Shown: positions 17,552-28,301, numbered from the stretch's first letter. The stretch is 64,000 nt of DNA from Flavivirga spongiicola (GCF_030540825.1 NZ_JAUOEO010000001.1:1647001-1711000), one strand, 5' to 3'. Notes: generated by a model not told the origin, from the sequence alone. A program made the numbers and translations.

Positions 17552-20038
17552 TTAAGATCCACACATCAGGCAATCATCACCTTCACTGGCTTTCGCCTGG
17601 GCAATGAGCGCCTTCATTTCCTCTGCAGTCATGGGCTCAACTTCTGGCACATTCTGTTTCGCAAATTTCGCTGCATTTTTGGCTGCTACTTGTTTCTTTT
17701 TTGCTTGTTCTTCTTGTTGCAAATTAACATCCTTAACTTCTACAACTTCAGCTGTTGGTTCTTCCTTCTTAGTCGTTTTTAAGGTAAATTTAATAGCATC
17801 TACAGCACTTTTAGTACGCAAGTAATACATACCCGTTTTTAAACCGCTTTTCCACGCATAAAAATGCATAGATGTTAGTTTAGCCATAGTAGCCCCTTCT
17901 AAGAATAAGTTAAGTGATTGTGACTGATCTATAAAGTAACCTCTTTGACGAGACATATCTATAATATCTTTCATACTTAATTCCCAAACCGTTTTATATA
18001 AGTCTTTAATATCTTGAGGAATGGTGTCAATCCCTTGTATGGAGCCATTAGCTCTCATGATATCTTGTTTTAAATTTTCATTCCAAAGCCCTAAATCAAC
18101 TAAATCTTCTAATAAATGTTTGTTAACCACAATAAATTCACCAGATAATACACGACGTGTGTAAATATTAGATGTATATGGTTCAAAGCACTCATTATTA
18201 CCAAGAATTTGAGACGTTGACGCTGTTGGCATCGGTGCAACTAATAACGAGTTACGTACCCCATTTTTAAGCACTTGCTTACGCAGTTTCTCCCAGTCCC
18301 AGTTACCACTTAATTCTTCATCCTTCAAATTCCATAGGTTATGTTGAAATTCACCTTTACTTATTGGAGAACCTTCATAAGTTTCGTAAGGACCATCAAC
18401 TTTTGCTTCTTCCATACTTGCAGTAACTGCTGCATAGTAAAGTGTTTCAAAAATATCCTGATTTAACTTTTTAGCTTCTTCACTGGTAAAAGGCATACGT
18501 AATTGTATAAAGGTATCTGCCAATCCTTGAACACCCAAACCTATCGGTCTGTGACGCAGATTAGAATTCTCAGCTTCTTTTACCGGATAATAGTTTCTGT
18601 CAATAACTCTATTTAAGTTTTTAGTAACGCGTTTTGTTATGCGAAATAATTCTTTATGATCGAATTCGCCATTTTTAACAAACATTGGTAACGCAATTGA
18701 TGCCAAATTACATACGGCAACCTCATCTGGAGATGTGTACTCCATAATCTCGGTACACAAATTTGAAGAACGGATAGTTCCCAAATTTTGCTGATTAGAT
18801 TTACGGTTTGCCGCATCTTTATATAACATATATGGCGTACCCGTTTCAATTTGAGATTCTAATATTTTTTCCCAAAGCTCACGCGCTTTTATAGTTTTTC
18901 GCCCTTTACCCTCAGCTTCATATTTTAAATATAAGGCTTCAAAGGCTTCACTATGTGTCTCATCCATTCCAGGACATTCATTAGGACACATCAAGGTCCA
19001 ATCGCCGTTTTCTTCAACGCGTTTCATAAATAAATCTGAAATCCACATCGCATAAAATAAATCACGCGCACGCATTTCTTCTTTACCATGGTTTTTCTTT
19101 AAATCTAAGAAATCAAAAATATCAGCATGCCAAGTTTCTAAATAAATAGCGAAACTTCCCTTACGCTTTCCGCCTCCTTGATCCACATAACGCGCTGTAT
19201 CATTAAATACACGAAGCATTGGTACAATACCATTACTTGTACCGTTGGTTCCAGCAATATAACTACCCGTGGCACGTACATTGTGCATCGCTAAACCTAT
19301 ACCTCCGGCAGATTGCGAAATCTTGGCTGTTTGTTTTAAAGTGTCATAAATACCATCGATACTATCTTCTTTCATTGTTAAAAGAAAACAAGATGACATT
19401 TGCGGTTTTGGTGTACCTGCATTAAATAGTGTTGGTGTAGCGTGTGTAAAATATTTCTTAGACATTAACTCATAGGTCTCAATAGCTGCATCTAAATCAT
19501 CTAGATGAATTCCTATTGAAACACGCATAAGCATATGTTGAGGACGTTCGGCAATGACTCCATTCAATTTTAAAAGATAAGAACGCTCTAATGTTTTAAA
19601 ACCAAAATAATCATATCCAAAATCACGATTATATATAATAGTAGAGTCCAAACGTTCTTTGTTAGCCATGATCACTTCATACACTTCGTCCGATAAAAGT
19701 GGTGCATCTTTACCTGTTCTTGGATTCACATACTTATGTAAATCTTCCATAACATCGCTAAACGTCTTTTTAGTGTTTTTATGTAAGTTAGAAACCGAAA
19801 TACGTGCAGCTAAACGCGCGTAGTCTGGATGTACCGTTGTCATAGTCGCAGAAATTTCAGCCGCAAGATTATCAAGTTCACTTGTAGTAACACCATCATA
19901 TAATCCTTCAATGACACGCATTGCCACTTTTAACGGATCGACTAAATCGTTTAATCCATAACATAATTTTCTCACTCTGGCCGTGATTTTGTCGAACATG
20001 ATTTGCTCTTTTCTGCCGTCTCTTTTTACTACATACAT
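17552..20038 (-). CDS. nrdA: Class Ia ribonucleoside-diphosphate reductase, alpha subunit
   Basis: The 828-residue protein begins with an ATP-cone ([22 protein letters not shown]). The catalytic core contains [11 protein letters not shown], the SNLCTEI active-site loop and [28 protein letters not shown]. The C-terminal tail ends in CLMCGS, the CxxC pair that re-reduces the active site. An Ala/Lys/Glu-rich linker precedes that tail. It makes dNDPs together with NrdB encoded just upstream on the same strand, with a 204-base gap between. The ATP-cone indicates dATP feedback control. Confidence 0.97.
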   Translation of the reverse strand: MYVVKRDGRKEQIMFDKITARVRKLCYGLNDLVDPLKVAMRVIEGLYDGVTTSELDNLAAEISATMTTVHPDYARLAARISVSNLHKNTKKTFSDVMEDLHKYVNPRTGKDAPLLSDEVYEVIMANKERLDSTIIYNRDFGYDYFGFKTLERSYLLKLNGVIAERPQHMLMRVSIGIHLDDLDAAIETYELMSKKYFTHATPTLFNAGTPKPQMSSCFLLTMKEDSIDGIYDTLKQTAKISQSAGGIGLAMHNVRATGSYIAGTNGTSNGIVPMLRVFNDTARYVDQGGGKRKGSFAIYLETWHADIFDFLDLKKNHGKEEMRARDLFYAMWISDLFMKRVEENGDWTLMCPNECPGMDETHSEAFEALYLKYEAEGKGRKTIKARELWEKILESQIETGTPYMLYKDAANRKSNQQNLGTIRSSNLCTEIMEYTSPDEVAVCNLASIALPMFVKNGEFDHKELFRITKRVTKNLNRVIDRNYYPVKEAENSNLRHRPIGLGVQGLADTFIQLRMPFTSEEAKKLNQDIFETLYYAAVTASMEEAKVDGPYETYEGSPISKGEFQHNLWNLKDEELSGNWDWEKLRKQVLKNGVRNSLLVAPMPTASTSQILGNNECFEPYTSNIYTRRVLSGEFIVVNKHLLEDLVDLGLWNENLKQDIMRANGSIQGIDTIPQDIKDLYKTVWELSMKDIIDMSRQRGYFIDQSQSLNLFLEGATMAKLTSMHFYAWKSGLKTGMYYLRTKSAVDAIKFTLKTTKKEEPTAEVVEVKDVNLQQEEQAKKKQVAAKNAAKFAKQNVPEVEPMTAEEMKALIAQAKASEGDDCLMCGS

Positions 20039-20242
20039 ATTTATTACACTTTTTAGGTTTTCTGATACACCTTCAGAAAATTGGTTAGATTATTATTCTA
20101 ATATTTAGTTCTAATGATTAATTAGACAAAAATCAGTTGCCTGGGTTACTTCAACAAGAGGTTATTAATTTTCCATTTATCATGGAAATGTCATTTTAAT
20201 TGAATTTTCAAAAAAAAGGCTCTTTGAAAATTAGGGGCTCAA

Positions 20243-21223
20243 TTAAAAATCGGCGTCAAAACTGAATTTATCTTTTTCTTCTTCCTTATTAAGGACACCC
20301 GCTTTTTGATATTCAGACACACGTTTCTCAAAGAAATTAGTTTTTCCTTGTAGTGAAATCATATCCATAAAATCAAATGGGTTTGCTGTATTGTATTCTT
20401 TTTCGCAACCTAATTCGCTTAACAACCTATCTGTCACAAATTCTAAATATTGCGCCATCAAAACTGCATTCATACCAATTAAACTTGCTGGTAAAGATTC
20501 TGTTATAAATTCACGTTCAATATCTAAAGCATCCACTAATATTTCTCTAATACGAGATTTTGGAACTTTATTTATTAAATGCTCATTATGCAAATGCACT
20601 GCAAAATCACAGTGTACACCTTCATCACGAGATATTAGCTCATTAGAAAATGTTAAACCTGGCATTAATCCTCTCTTTTTCAACCAAAAGATAGAACAAA
20701 ATGCTCCCGAAAAGAAAATGCCTTCAACCGCTGCAAATGCTATTAAACGTTCCGCAAAACTTGGAGATTCAATCCATTTTAAAGCCCAATCTGCTTTCTT
20801 TTTAATAGCAGGAAAGTTATCAAGAGCATTAAATAACAGGTCTTTTTCTTTTTCGTCTTTTACATAAGTATCTATTAAAAGCGAATAGGTTTCACTATGA
20901 ATATTTTCCATCATAATTTGAAATCCGTAAAAGAATTTCGCCTCACTATACTGTACTTCGTTTACAAAGTTTTCAGCCAAATTTTCGTTTACAATACCAT
21001 CACTTGCAGCAAAAAATGCTAAAATATGTTTTATAAAATAGCGTTCATCATCATTAAGCTTTGTAGCCCAATCTGTAAGATCTTGATGTAAATCAATTTC
21101 TTCTGCTGTCCAGAAACTTGCCTCCGATTTTTTATACCATTCCCAAATATCATGGTGTTGAATTGGAAAAATAACAAAACGACTTTTGTTTTCTTGTAGA
21201 ATCGGTTCTATAGTCTGAGACAT
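20243..21223 (-). CDS. nrdB: Class Ia ribonucleoside-diphosphate reductase, beta subunit
   Basis: The 326-residue protein carries the di-iron carboxylate ligands of Nrd[26 protein letters not shown] with the expected radical Tyr directly after EnIHSx[16 protein letters not shown] and [14 protein letters not shown]. It generates the tyrosyl radical used by NrdA. It is upstream of nrdA on the same strand and probably in the same operon. The presence of the Tyr makes it a conventional class Ia protein. Confidence 0.97.
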   Translation of the reverse strand: MSQTIEPILQENKSRFVIFPIQHHDIWEWYKKSEASFWTAEEIDLHQDLTDWATKLNDDERYFIKHILAFFAASDGIVNENLAENFVNEVQYSEAKFFYGFQIMMENIHSETYSLLIDTYVKDEKEKDLLFNALDNFPAIKKKADWALKWIESPSFAERLIAFAAVEGIFFSGAFCSIFWLKKRGLMPGLTFSNELISRDEGVHCDFAVHLHNEHLINKVPKSRIREILVDALDIEREFITESLPASLIGMNAVLMAQYLEFVTDRLLSELGCEKEYNTANPFDFMDMISLQGKTNFFEKRVSEYQKAGVLNKEEEKDKFSFDADF

Positions 21224-21515
21224 TGTTTTTTTAAATTTTTATAAAATATTGGACGAAAATTTCTTTCGATTTGGGAGTAACAAAGATTGAAAATAGAAGT
21301 TAAAAATGAAAGGCATAGTTATAAACATTGTCAACAAGTTTTTAACAAAACTTAACAAATCCTTCCTTTTAAAGAGAATTTTTACAATAATTAAATATCT
21401 GATTATCAGCGGTTTGAATAATAGCATATTAGCTAAAGCCCTATAGAATAAGGGTTCTTTGTTTACAAAAAATGTAAAGATAGGGAAGGTATATTTTAAA
21501 AAATCGAAATAAATT

Positions 21516-22088
21516 TTAGCTCTTTTTTTTGGAATTTGCCACCTTCTCTAATTCCATATACCAATCTTCACCAAATTTTCTAATTAAGGCTTCTTTTACA
21601 AATTTATAAATAGGTATTTGCAATTCTTTCCCTAGCGCACAAGCATCATCACAAATTTGCCATTTGTGATAATTAACCGCCGAAAATTCACTATAATCCT
21701 GAACTCTTATAGGGTATAAATGGCAAGACACTGGTTTTTTCCAAGAAACCTGACCTTGATTATAAGCCTCTTCTATGCCACAAAGTGCTACTTTTTTTTC
21801 GTCAAAAATAACATAAGCACAATCTGCTCCATTAATTAAAGGCGTTTCCAATTCACCTTCATCAGTAGTTATATATACACCTTGAGATTCAATAGCACTT
21901 ATACCCTCTTTACGCAAAAATGGTTTTACTTTAGAATATATATCTTCTAGTATTTTGGCTTCATCTGCATCTAGGGGAGCTCCTGCATCCCCATCAATAC
22001 AACACGCTCCTTTACAAGCCGAAAGATTACACATAAAATCTTTCTCAATAACATCTTCGGATACTATGGTTTTTCCTAATTGAAACAT
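21516..22088 (-). CDS. DUF3109 (YkgJ-like cysteine cluster) protein
   Basis: The 190-residue protein has the Cys-rich segment DFMCNLSACKGACCIDGDAGAPL near residue 20 and a later GADCAYVIFDEKKVALCGIEEA plus KPVSCHLYPIRV and HKWQICDDACALGKEL. Eight or more conserved cysteines indicate a metal or Fe-S cluster as in the YkgJ/DUF3109 family. Role unknown. It is transcribed alone upstream of the nrd genes. The 290-base gap to nrdB contains a short hairpin (AACCCTTATTCTATAGGG, plus 21437-21463) that may terminate this gene. Confidence 0.88.
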   Translation of the reverse strand: MFQLGKTIVSEDVIEKDFMCNLSACKGACCIDGDAGAPLDADEAKILEDIYSKVKPFLRKEGISAIESQGVYITTDEGELETPLINGADCAYVIFDEKKVALCGIEEAYNQGQVSWKKPVSCHLYPIRVQDYSEFSAVNYHKWQICDDACALGKELQIPIYKFVKEALIRKFGEDWYMELEKVANSKKKS

Positions 22089-22340
22089 CGAACAAAAATA
22101 GACAATCTTTAGAATTATTTAACGAACTCATCTCGGCTTTTTTATTTAAACAAAAAATCATGTTTTTATTTCTAAATGAAATCTTTTTAACACACCACAG
22201 CATTGCTACGATACAATAAAAAGACAAAATACAGGAATAAAATGATGATTTTGCAGCAAATCATAAAAGTCAGAATAGGTTCCATGCCATAATTTGGTAT
22301 TTAATACCGAACTTTGCCCACAAATTTAATAACCAAAGAA

Positions 22341-22928
22341 ATGCAATTAAACTTTAAAGAAATCTTTACGGCTTTTATGGTATTATTTGCCGTTATAGAT
22401 ATTATTGGAAGTATTCCAATAATTATAGATTTACGAAAAAAAGCAGGACAGATACAAAGCGAAAAGGCCTCAATAATTGCGGGTATTATACTCGTTTTAT
22501 TCTTGTTTTTAGGAAAAAGTATTTTAAACCTGATTGGTATTGATGTAAACTCTTTTGCTGTAGCCGGGGCTTTTATTTTGTTTTTTATTGCTTTAGAAAT
22601 GATTTTAGGAATCACCTTGTACAAACAAGAAGAAAGTACTGCAATGACAACGGCTGTGTTTCCCTTAGCTTTTCCATTAATTGCAGGCCCTGGAAGCTTA
22701 ACAACTTTGTTATCGTTGAGAGCTGAATTTAGAACTGAAAACATTGTTATTGCCGTTATAATGAATGTTATTATCATTTTTATCGTACTTAAAACATCTG
22801 CCAGGATAGAACGTCTTATCGGACAAAACGGTATAAACATCATACGTAAAGTATTTGGTGTTGTATTATTAGCTATTGCGGTTAAACTGTTTGCTCATAA
22901 CATTAAAGCACTATTTGAAATCACATAA
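22341..22928 (+). CDS. MarC family integral membrane protein
   Basis: The 195-residue protein has six hydrophobic segments and the MarC hallmarks FMVLFAVIDIIGSIPIIIDLRK near the N-terminus and TAVFPLAFPLIAGPGSLTTLL in the middle. It is a predicted inner-membrane transporter of unknown substrate; the old multiple-antibiotic-resistance link is not general. ATG 22341 is preferred to the upstream TTG, which adds nine residues not typical of the family. A small membrane gene follows 10 bases later. Confidence 0.92.
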   Translation: MQLNFKEIFTAFMVLFAVIDIIGSIPIIIDLRKKAGQIQSEKASIIAGIILVLFLFLGKSILNLIGIDVNSFAVAGAFILFFIALEMILGITLYKQEESTAMTTAVFPLAFPLIAGPGSLTTLLSLRAEFRTENIVIAVIMNVIIIFIVLKTSARIERLIGQNGINIIRKVFGVVLLAIAVKLFAHNIKALFEIT

Positions 22929-22938
22929 ATTTATTAAA

Positions 22939-23142
22939 ATGAAATATTTAACTAGTATAATAAGTACCATTGCTTTAGGGTTAATGATATTCAACTTTAC
23001 AAAAGTAAATTTCGAAACTCCTTTTAAAGACGAGAGCTTAATTGCCTTAATTACGATTTTAGCATCCCTTTGTGTTATCCTTATGATGCTTATCTTAAGA
23101 ACTTCTAAGCGCATTGAGCAAAAAGTAAAAAAACGCAACTAA
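22939..23142 (+). CDS. Small two-helix membrane protein
   Basis: This 67-residue protein has two likely membrane helices (LTSIISTIALGLMIFNF and ALITILASLCVILMMLIL) joined by a polar loop and a basic C-terminus (KRIEQKVKKRN). It starts 10 bases after the MarC stop, so it is probably co-expressed. No family recognised. Confidence 0.7.
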   Translation: MKYLTSIISTIALGLMIFNFTKVNFETPFKDESLIALITILASLCVILMMLILRTSKRIEQKVKKRN

Positions 23143-23200
23143 TACCAATTAAAAAATAATTCAATTTACTTATGTATAATTTTAAAATTCAATTGGTATA

Positions 23201-23809
23201 ATGTACAATGCCTTAATTATTGGTGGAGGTGCTGCAGGCTTGTCTTGTGCCTTGGTTTTAGGCTCTGCTAAAAACAAATCTTTTGCTAAAGACAAACGTA
23301 TTGGCATCATTACGCATCAAAAAACATCACATCTGCAAACTGCTTTATTTAATAACGTATTGGGCTTAACACCTGAAACTACTGGGATTTCTATTTTAAA
23401 AAGCGGGAAAAAGCAATTAACAAACCTATATCCCCATGTTAATCAGATTGAAAATGAAAAAGTCTTAGAGCTATCAAAATCTGAAGGCATCTTTAAAATA
23501 AAAACCAACAAAAATACTTACATGGCAAAAATTGTTGTTATTGCTGTTGGTTACACAAACTTAATGACGATTAAAGGGCTTGAACATCATATGGAGCCCC
23601 ACCCAAGAACTGCTATTGAAAAAAATCGTATTTGGTTGAAAAATACAGATCATTTAATTGAAGAAAATTTATATGTTGCCGGCACACTAGCTGGATGGCG
23701 CAGTCAATTTGCCATAGCTTCTGGTAGTGGCTCGCATGTGGCTACCGATATTCTAACGCTTTGGAATGGCGGGAAAGATACTAAAGTTCATGATAAGGTT
23801 CAAGCTTAG
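23201..23809 (+). CDS. Short FAD-dependent thioredoxin reductase-like oxidoreductase
   Basis: The 202-residue protein starts with the FAD-binding IIGGGAAGLSCALVLG and has a late ENLYVAGTLAGWRSQFAIASGSG, the second FAD contact of thioredoxin reductase-like proteins. At 202 residues it is clearly shorter than canonical reductases (about 310), and the NAD(P)H domain and redox CxxC are missing, as in small YpdA/TrxR-like relatives. It may bind FAD without NADPH, or work with a partner. Its end overlaps the end of the convergent protease gene by four bases. Confidence 0.82.
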   Translation: MYNALIIGGGAAGLSCALVLGSAKNKSFAKDKRIGIITHQKTSHLQTALFNNVLGLTPETTGISILKSGKKQLTNLYPHVNQIENEKVLELSKSEGIFKIKTNKNTYMAKIVVIAVGYTNLMTIKGLEHHMEPHPRTAIEKNRIWLKNTDHLIEENLYVAGTLAGWRSQFAIASGSGSHVATDILTLWNGGKDTKVHDKVQA

Positions 23810-25398
23810 TTCTTTCCGTCACTCAACTTAATAACCTCATCAATCATAATATCACGTTGATTAAAAACTTCCTCAAAAGCACCACCACCATAAAGTTGAC
23901 TTGCCAATGTTGCTTTAATATATTGTTTTATTTCTTCATGATACGCCACAAAAGTGATATTAGAATCGGTACGTACATTTAAGTAATCCTGAAAAGCAAA
24001 TACTAAGTTGTCACTCACTTCAAAAGAATCGATAAACTCTTGCCTGGCAATACCATCATAAAGATGTCTGTCTTTTTCCAGTTCTTCAAATACAAAATAA
24101 CCAATAAATCCACGTCTTTCTAAAAAGGTGAGCGTTTCATTTTGCATACTATTATCTATTGGCACAAAGACATCAGGAATGATACCTCCGCCACCATATA
24201 CGATTTTCCCTCCTGGTGTTGTAAATTTTAATGAATCGGCTACCTTAATCTTTTCAGGATCTAAAAGTTCACCACTATCCAACCTATCAAAATACTCATC
24301 GTAATAATCTTTGTTACCATTTTTATATGAACGCTGAATAGAACGCCCCGTTGGCGTATAATAACGAGATACGGTTAAACGTACTGCACTGCCATCACCT
24401 AAATCCATTTCACGTTGCACCAACCCTTTACCATAAGAACGACGCCCTACGATGGTACCTTTATCATTGTCTTGCAATGCGCCTGCAACAATCTCACTTG
24501 CCGATGCAGAATTTTCATTTATAAGCACATACACATGACCATCTTCAAAATCACCTTTACTTGTAGCAAAGCTTTTTTCAATATTCCCACGCTTATTTTT
24601 AGTGAATAAGATAAGTTTATCATCTTCTAAAAATTCATCTACTATTTGCTCTGATATACTTAAAATGCCTCCTGGGTTATCTCGTACATCCAATGCAATT
24701 TCGGTAGCCCCTAATTCTAAAAGTTTATCTAAACCTTTTTTAAATTCTTTATAAGTAGATTCTGCAAAGCGATTCACTTTTATATATCCTAATTTTTCGG
24801 TTAGCATATAAACAGCATCTACACTTTTTATAGGAATAATGCCACGCTTCACTGTAAAGTTTAAAAGTTCCGGCTCTCCTCTTCTATATACTTTTAATTT
24901 GATTTTGGTATTAATAGGTCCTTTTAGTTTTTTAACCATTTCGCCATCATTCAATCCATCACCAAAAAGGGTATCATTATCTGCCATAATAATTCTATCC
25001 CCCCCTCTAATTCCTGCTTTAGCACTAGGACCACCTTCAATAGCTCTAATAACAGCTATCGTGTCCTTATAAGGATAAAAACTAACACCAATACCCACAA
25101 AATCGCCCTTCATCTCTTCCGCAACCCGTTCCATAGCTTCTTTAGGTATATATACAGAGTGCGGATCCAGATTATCCAAAATACCATTAACCGTGACATC
25201 AACAATACTATCCGTATTTATGTCATCAACATAATCATAATCAATGTAATCAATAAGCCTATTAAGCTTATCCTTCTTGCTATTTGTAGAGAACAATCTA
25301 TCAGGCGAATCTCTAAAATCTAGTTTTCCGCCAATAAAAATGCCTGCTGCAATTGCAACGCCTAAAATCAATGGCAAATATTTTTTTTTAAATGACAT
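23806..25398 (-). CDS. S41 family C-terminal processing protease (CtpA-like)
   Basis: The 530-residue protein has an N-terminal membrane anchor (LPLILGVAIAAGIFIGG), a PDZ domain around 100-170 (GPSAKAGIRGGDRIIMAD) and a serine protease domain with the nucleophile in NENSASASEIVAGALQD and the catalytic Lys in GRRSYGKGLVQ. It cleaves envelope proteins near their C-termini. The stop overlaps the FAD gene by four bases, and its start codon overlaps the last base of the dCMP deaminase stop, so the two form an operon. Confidence 0.95.
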   Translation of the reverse strand: MSFKKKYLPLILGVAIAAGIFIGGKLDFRDSPDRLFSTNSKKDKLNRLIDYIDYDYVDDINTDSIVDVTVNGILDNLDPHSVYIPKEAMERVAEEMKGDFVGIGVSFYPYKDTIAVIRAIEGGPSAKAGIRGGDRIIMADNDTLFGDGLNDGEMVKKLKGPINTKIKLKVYRRGEPELLNFTVKRGIIPIKSVDAVYMLTEKLGYIKVNRFAESTYKEFKKGLDKLLELGATEIALDVRDNPGGILSISEQIVDEFLEDDKLILFTKNKRGNIEKSFATSKGDFEDGHVYVLINENSASASEIVAGALQDNDKGTIVGRRSYGKGLVQREMDLGDGSAVRLTVSRYYTPTGRSIQRSYKNGNKDYYDEYFDRLDSGELLDPEKIKVADSLKFTTPGGKIVYGGGGIIPDVFVPIDNSMQNETLTFLERRGFIGYFVFEELEKDRHLYDGIARQEFIDSFEVSDNLVFAFQDYLNVRTDSNITFVAYHEEIKQYIKATLASQLYGGGAFEEVFNQRDIMIDEVIKLSDGKN

Positions 25399-25829
25399 TA
25401 TCCTTTTAAATCTTCTATTAGTTTAAGTTCTATCCCTGCTTTTTTTAAGAATTCCAATCCAGAATCATCTTTATATGCTTCATGGTACACCACTTTTACA
25501 ATTCCTGCTTGATGAATTAATTTACTACATTCTTTACATGGTGACATTGTTATGTATAGTGTCGCACCTTTACAAGATTGAGTAGAAGCCGCCACTTTTA
25601 AAATAGCATTCGCTTCTGCATGCAACACATACCATTTTGTATAGCCTTCATCGTCTTCACAAAAATTTTCAAACCCAGATGGTGTTCCGTTATAACCATC
25701 AGAAATGATCATTCTATCTTTTACAATAATCGCGCCAACTTGCCTACGCTTGCAATAAGATAATTTCCCCCACTCTTGTGCTATTCTTAAATAAGCCTTA
25801 TCGTACTTAAGTTGTTTATTTTCTGGCAT
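25398..25829 (-). CDS. Deoxycytidylate deaminase
   Basis: The 143-residue protein has both zinc motifs of the cytidine/dCMP deaminase family: HAEANAIL and PCKECSKLIHQ (PCxxC). VGAIIVKDRMIISDGYNGTPSGFENFCED is typical of dCMP deaminase, which makes dUMP for thymidylate synthesis. It overlaps the protease start by one base and is probably the promoter-proximal gene of that pair. Related ComE-type proteins share the motifs, but the length fits dCMP deaminase. Confidence 0.93.
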   Translation of the reverse strand: MPENKQLKYDKAYLRIAQEWGKLSYCKRRQVGAIIVKDRMIISDGYNGTPSGFENFCEDDEGYTKWYVLHAEANAILKVAASTQSCKGATLYITMSPCKECSKLIHQAGIVKVVYHEAYKDDSGLEFLKKAGIELKLIEDLKG

Positions 25830-26164
25830 TAATTTATTTATAATTATGGTGTACTACCAAACGGCAAAAGAGATTTCGGCGGTTGCTTCTCAATAAAAAT
25901 CGAGACCGCTTCAACAAATACCTCAGCCCTTCACGCAAAATAATATATATAACGAAGATACTTGGTTCGTATTTTAATTACAACGCAAGTTCGTTAAAGT
26001 TTTATCAAAGTTATATAAGATTTTTAAAAAAGTGAAAAAGAAATCGAAGATTCATAAACTCCTATTTTAAAAATAAAAGATAATAAACTAAACATATTAT
26101 ATACCTCATTTTGAGGTTTAAATAACATGACACCTCAATATAAACATTAAGGGGTTGTTTTTAA
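25830..26164. other. 335-base gap without a gene
   Basis: No convincing ORF, repeat or terminator. It lies between the start of the deaminase gene and the end of the HupE-like gene, so it should contain the deaminase promoter on the minus strand. A short inverted repeat CCTCATTTTGAGG (26103-26115) is the only structure I noted. Confidence 0.5.
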
Positions 26165-26755
26165 TTAAGACAAGAAATCGCTATTTATTATCATAGGGAT
26201 AACCAAACCAACAACAATGGCAGACACTACCATGATCCAATCTCGTTTAGAAAATCTAAAAATCGTCTGCACAATATAGCCCAAAAACAACACTAAAAAC
26301 ACAATAATAACTTGAGCAAGTTCTATTCCTAGAGCAAACTCCAACAATAAAACTAACTTACTATCAGAATCTCCTAATAGCATTTGAAATTCGCGTGCAA
26401 AACCTAAACCATGTATTAAACCAAAGAATAATGTTGACAAAAACAACACACCAACTTTTTCTCTTTGCGCACCTTTACCAGAAGTAAATACATTAAAAAG
26501 CGCTACAACTAAAATAGTAATAGGAATTAAAAACTCTACAATCTGCGCATTCACACTAACCACACTATAGGCAGCTAACACAAGTGATAGCGTATGCCCC
26601 AAAGTAAACATAGAAACCAACAACAGTACCCGTTTCCAATCTTTAAATACATATGGAACGGTTAAAACAATAAGAAACAAAACATGATCGTATGCATTAA
26701 TATCTAACACATGATTGATACCATACTCTACATTAAACCAAAAATTTTCAAGCAT
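26165..26755 (-). CDS. HupE/UreJ family membrane protein
   Basis: The 196-residue protein has about six membrane helices and the HupE/UreJ-type His motifs: NAYDHVLFLIVL near the N-terminus, FTLGHTLSLVLA in the middle and FGLIHGLGFAREF later. Such proteins are thought to import nickel or another metal, or assist metalloenzyme maturation. No hydrogenase or urease gene is visible in the window, so the substrate is open. Confidence 0.88.
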   Translation of the reverse strand: MLENFWFNVEYGINHVLDINAYDHVLFLIVLTVPYVFKDWKRVLLLVSMFTLGHTLSLVLAAYSVVSVNAQIVEFLIPITILVVALFNVFTSGKGAQREKVGVLFLSTLFFGLIHGLGFAREFQMLLGDSDSKLVLLLEFALGIELAQVIIVFLVLFLGYIVQTIFRFSKRDWIMVVSAIVVGLVIPMIINSDFLS

Positions 26756-26805
26756 AATAATTTAAGATTAGGAGATTGCCCAAATATACAATTAATTAGA
26801 TTCTT

Positions 26806-26976
26806 TTAACCCGCATTATATTTTTTATCTAATTGAAAGCGCATCACTTTAGTAATAACTTCTAAAGAAAATTGACATAAGGTTTTCATCACCATAATCA
26901 CTTCGCAACCTATACTATATGCTAACTCCGAACCTATTTGTCCGCATGCACCAATAATTAATATCTTAGAGTTCAT
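26806..26976 (-). pseudogene. Remnant of an NAD-dependent epimerase/dehydrogenase gene
   Basis: The first ~20 residues, MNSKILIIGACGQIGSEL, are the Rossmann start typical of flavobacterial L-threonine 3-dehydrogenase-type epimerases, preceded by a good ribosome-binding site (AAAGGGAGTG). The frame then continues into 35 residues unlike that family and stops. I infer an internal deletion that fused the gene start to unrelated sequence. A very small functional protein cannot be excluded. Confidence 0.6.
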
Positions 26977-27127
26977 TAAACACTCCCTTTTATGAGAATG
27001 TTCCAAAAATAGTAAGATTTTATAAATAATATTATAAAAGCCAAATATTGTCAATTTGATTTCTAATTATTAAACAGAAAATAAACTATTACCATATCTT
27101 TGTATAGCACCTTTTAAATGAAGCACA

Positions 27128-27649
27128 ATGCGTATTAAAACTTTAGTTATTTTAAGCCTATTAGTCATATTTTTTTCTTGCAAAAAAGATCAAGAAAGCA
27201 ATACTGGAGATAATACTGGAGATATTGAGAACAAAGAAATAACGGCAAAAGACATTTCGAAAATTGATTATATCGAGTTTGCATTAGACTTAAAAGCAGA
27301 AAATGCCATTAAAGATTGGCAACAATACTACGAGTTACAAGATGTCATAATAAATATTAAAGAAGGCGATTTAAGTTTTTTTAATGATAATAATGATGCT
27401 ATCAAGACATTGTTAAAAGAGCTAAAAGTAAACATCCCTAAAGAAATAAAAGCACCTTCAATTTTGGCTAGAATTATAGCATTAGAAACTAAGCTTTATA
27501 AGTTGGAGAGTTTGTCTAATTTATCTACTACAAGCAAAAAAGAACTTATTGCTAATATTAAAGACTTTTTGGTAGCCTTTTCTAGTTTAAATTTGCAAAT
27601 AAATAAGAAAATAGAGTTTGATACCCGAAAAATTGAAAAGCCTGAATAA
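27128..27649 (+). CDS. Hypothetical lipoprotein
   Basis: The 173-residue protein has a lipoprotein signal (LVILSLLVIFFSCKKDQ) with Cys19 as the likely lipidated residue, then a low-complexity segment with repeated NTGD and a predominantly helical body rich in Lys and Leu. TATCTTTG at 27095-27102 is an exact -7 consensus 26 bases before the start. No domain recognised. It precedes an Hpt-domain gene on the same strand, but the two may be independently transcribed. Confidence 0.75.
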   Translation: MRIKTLVILSLLVIFFSCKKDQESNTGDNTGDIENKEITAKDISKIDYIEFALDLKAENAIKDWQQYYELQDVIINIKEGDLSFFNDNNDAIKTLLKELKVNIPKEIKAPSILARIIALETKLYKLESLSNLSTTSKKELIANIKDFLVAFSSLNLQINKKIEFDTRKIEKPE

Positions 27650-27832
27650 CTTACATCATACCTTTTAAAAAGGAGAAAAACATATAAATACCATCCTTAT
27701 ACATTTTCGTTTTTTTCTTGCATAATCATTATTAATAATACTGTTTGTCGTATTTTATTGCATTTTATCGACTTAATTCGTACATTGCGACCATATTTGA
27801 AAGAAAATTCAAAAATTAAGATCCGAAAAATC

Positions 27833-28201
27833 ATGATAAAATCGAATTATCAATATATAGATTTAGATATATTAAAAGAAAATGCTTTTGATGATGTTTC
27901 CATCGTTAAAGAAATAATGGAGCTATTTATTGAACTTATAGATGAGTATGTAGAAGTTCTAAATTCTCAGTTTCCCAACAAAAATTGGCAGCTACTTTTT
28001 CAAGCTACTCACAAAATAAAACCAAACATAAGCATGTTTGGTATTTCAAAATTAGAACCAGCAATACTTCAACTGGAGTCTGCCTTTAAAAACGAACAAA
28101 ATATAGATACTACTGGTGCACTTGTTAATGATTGTTTGGCTGTTTTTAAAGAAGTAGAAAGAGAAATACAGACTGAACTCAGATCAATGACTAATGATTA
28201 A
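27833..28201 (+). CDS. Stand-alone Hpt-domain phosphotransfer protein
   Basis: The 122-residue protein is one helical domain with the phospho-accepting His in LFQATHKIKPNISMFGI, equivalent to the HxxKxxxxxxG motif of Hpt domains. The Pro after Lys is where Gly or Ser usually stands. It would pass phosphate between response regulators in a phosphorelay. ATG 27833 is chosen because the longer reading frame starts with a non-ATG codon and adds a basic stretch not part of the domain. No kinase or regulator gene is adjacent. Confidence 0.82.
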   Translation: MIKSNYQYIDLDILKENAFDDVSIVKEIMELFIELIDEYVEVLNSQFPNKNWQLLFQATHKIKPNISMFGISKLEPAILQLESAFKNEQNIDTTGALVNDCLAVFKEVEREIQTELRSMTND

Positions 28202-28259
28202 AAGAAATAGAGTTACCTGTAATACGAAAAACGTTTTTTAGATTCTTCAGTCGTCCCTC

Positions 28260-28279
28260 CCTGTCTGTCGACAGACAGG
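28260..28279. repeat. Perfect 20-bp palindrome in a dispersed intergenic repeat
   Basis: CCTGTCTGTCGACAGACAGG lies in a GATTCTTC...CTGAATGACAAAA unit, a member of the intergenic repeat family also seen at 16809, 30660 and 33765. Confidence 0.7.
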
Positions 28280-28301
28280 CTTCTGAATGACAAAATTGTC
28301 T

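Noticed and set aside
20039..20242. Cobalamin riboswitch or NrdR box before nrdA
   Set aside because: The class Ia enzyme does not need cobalamin, and no conserved box sequence was found in the gap.
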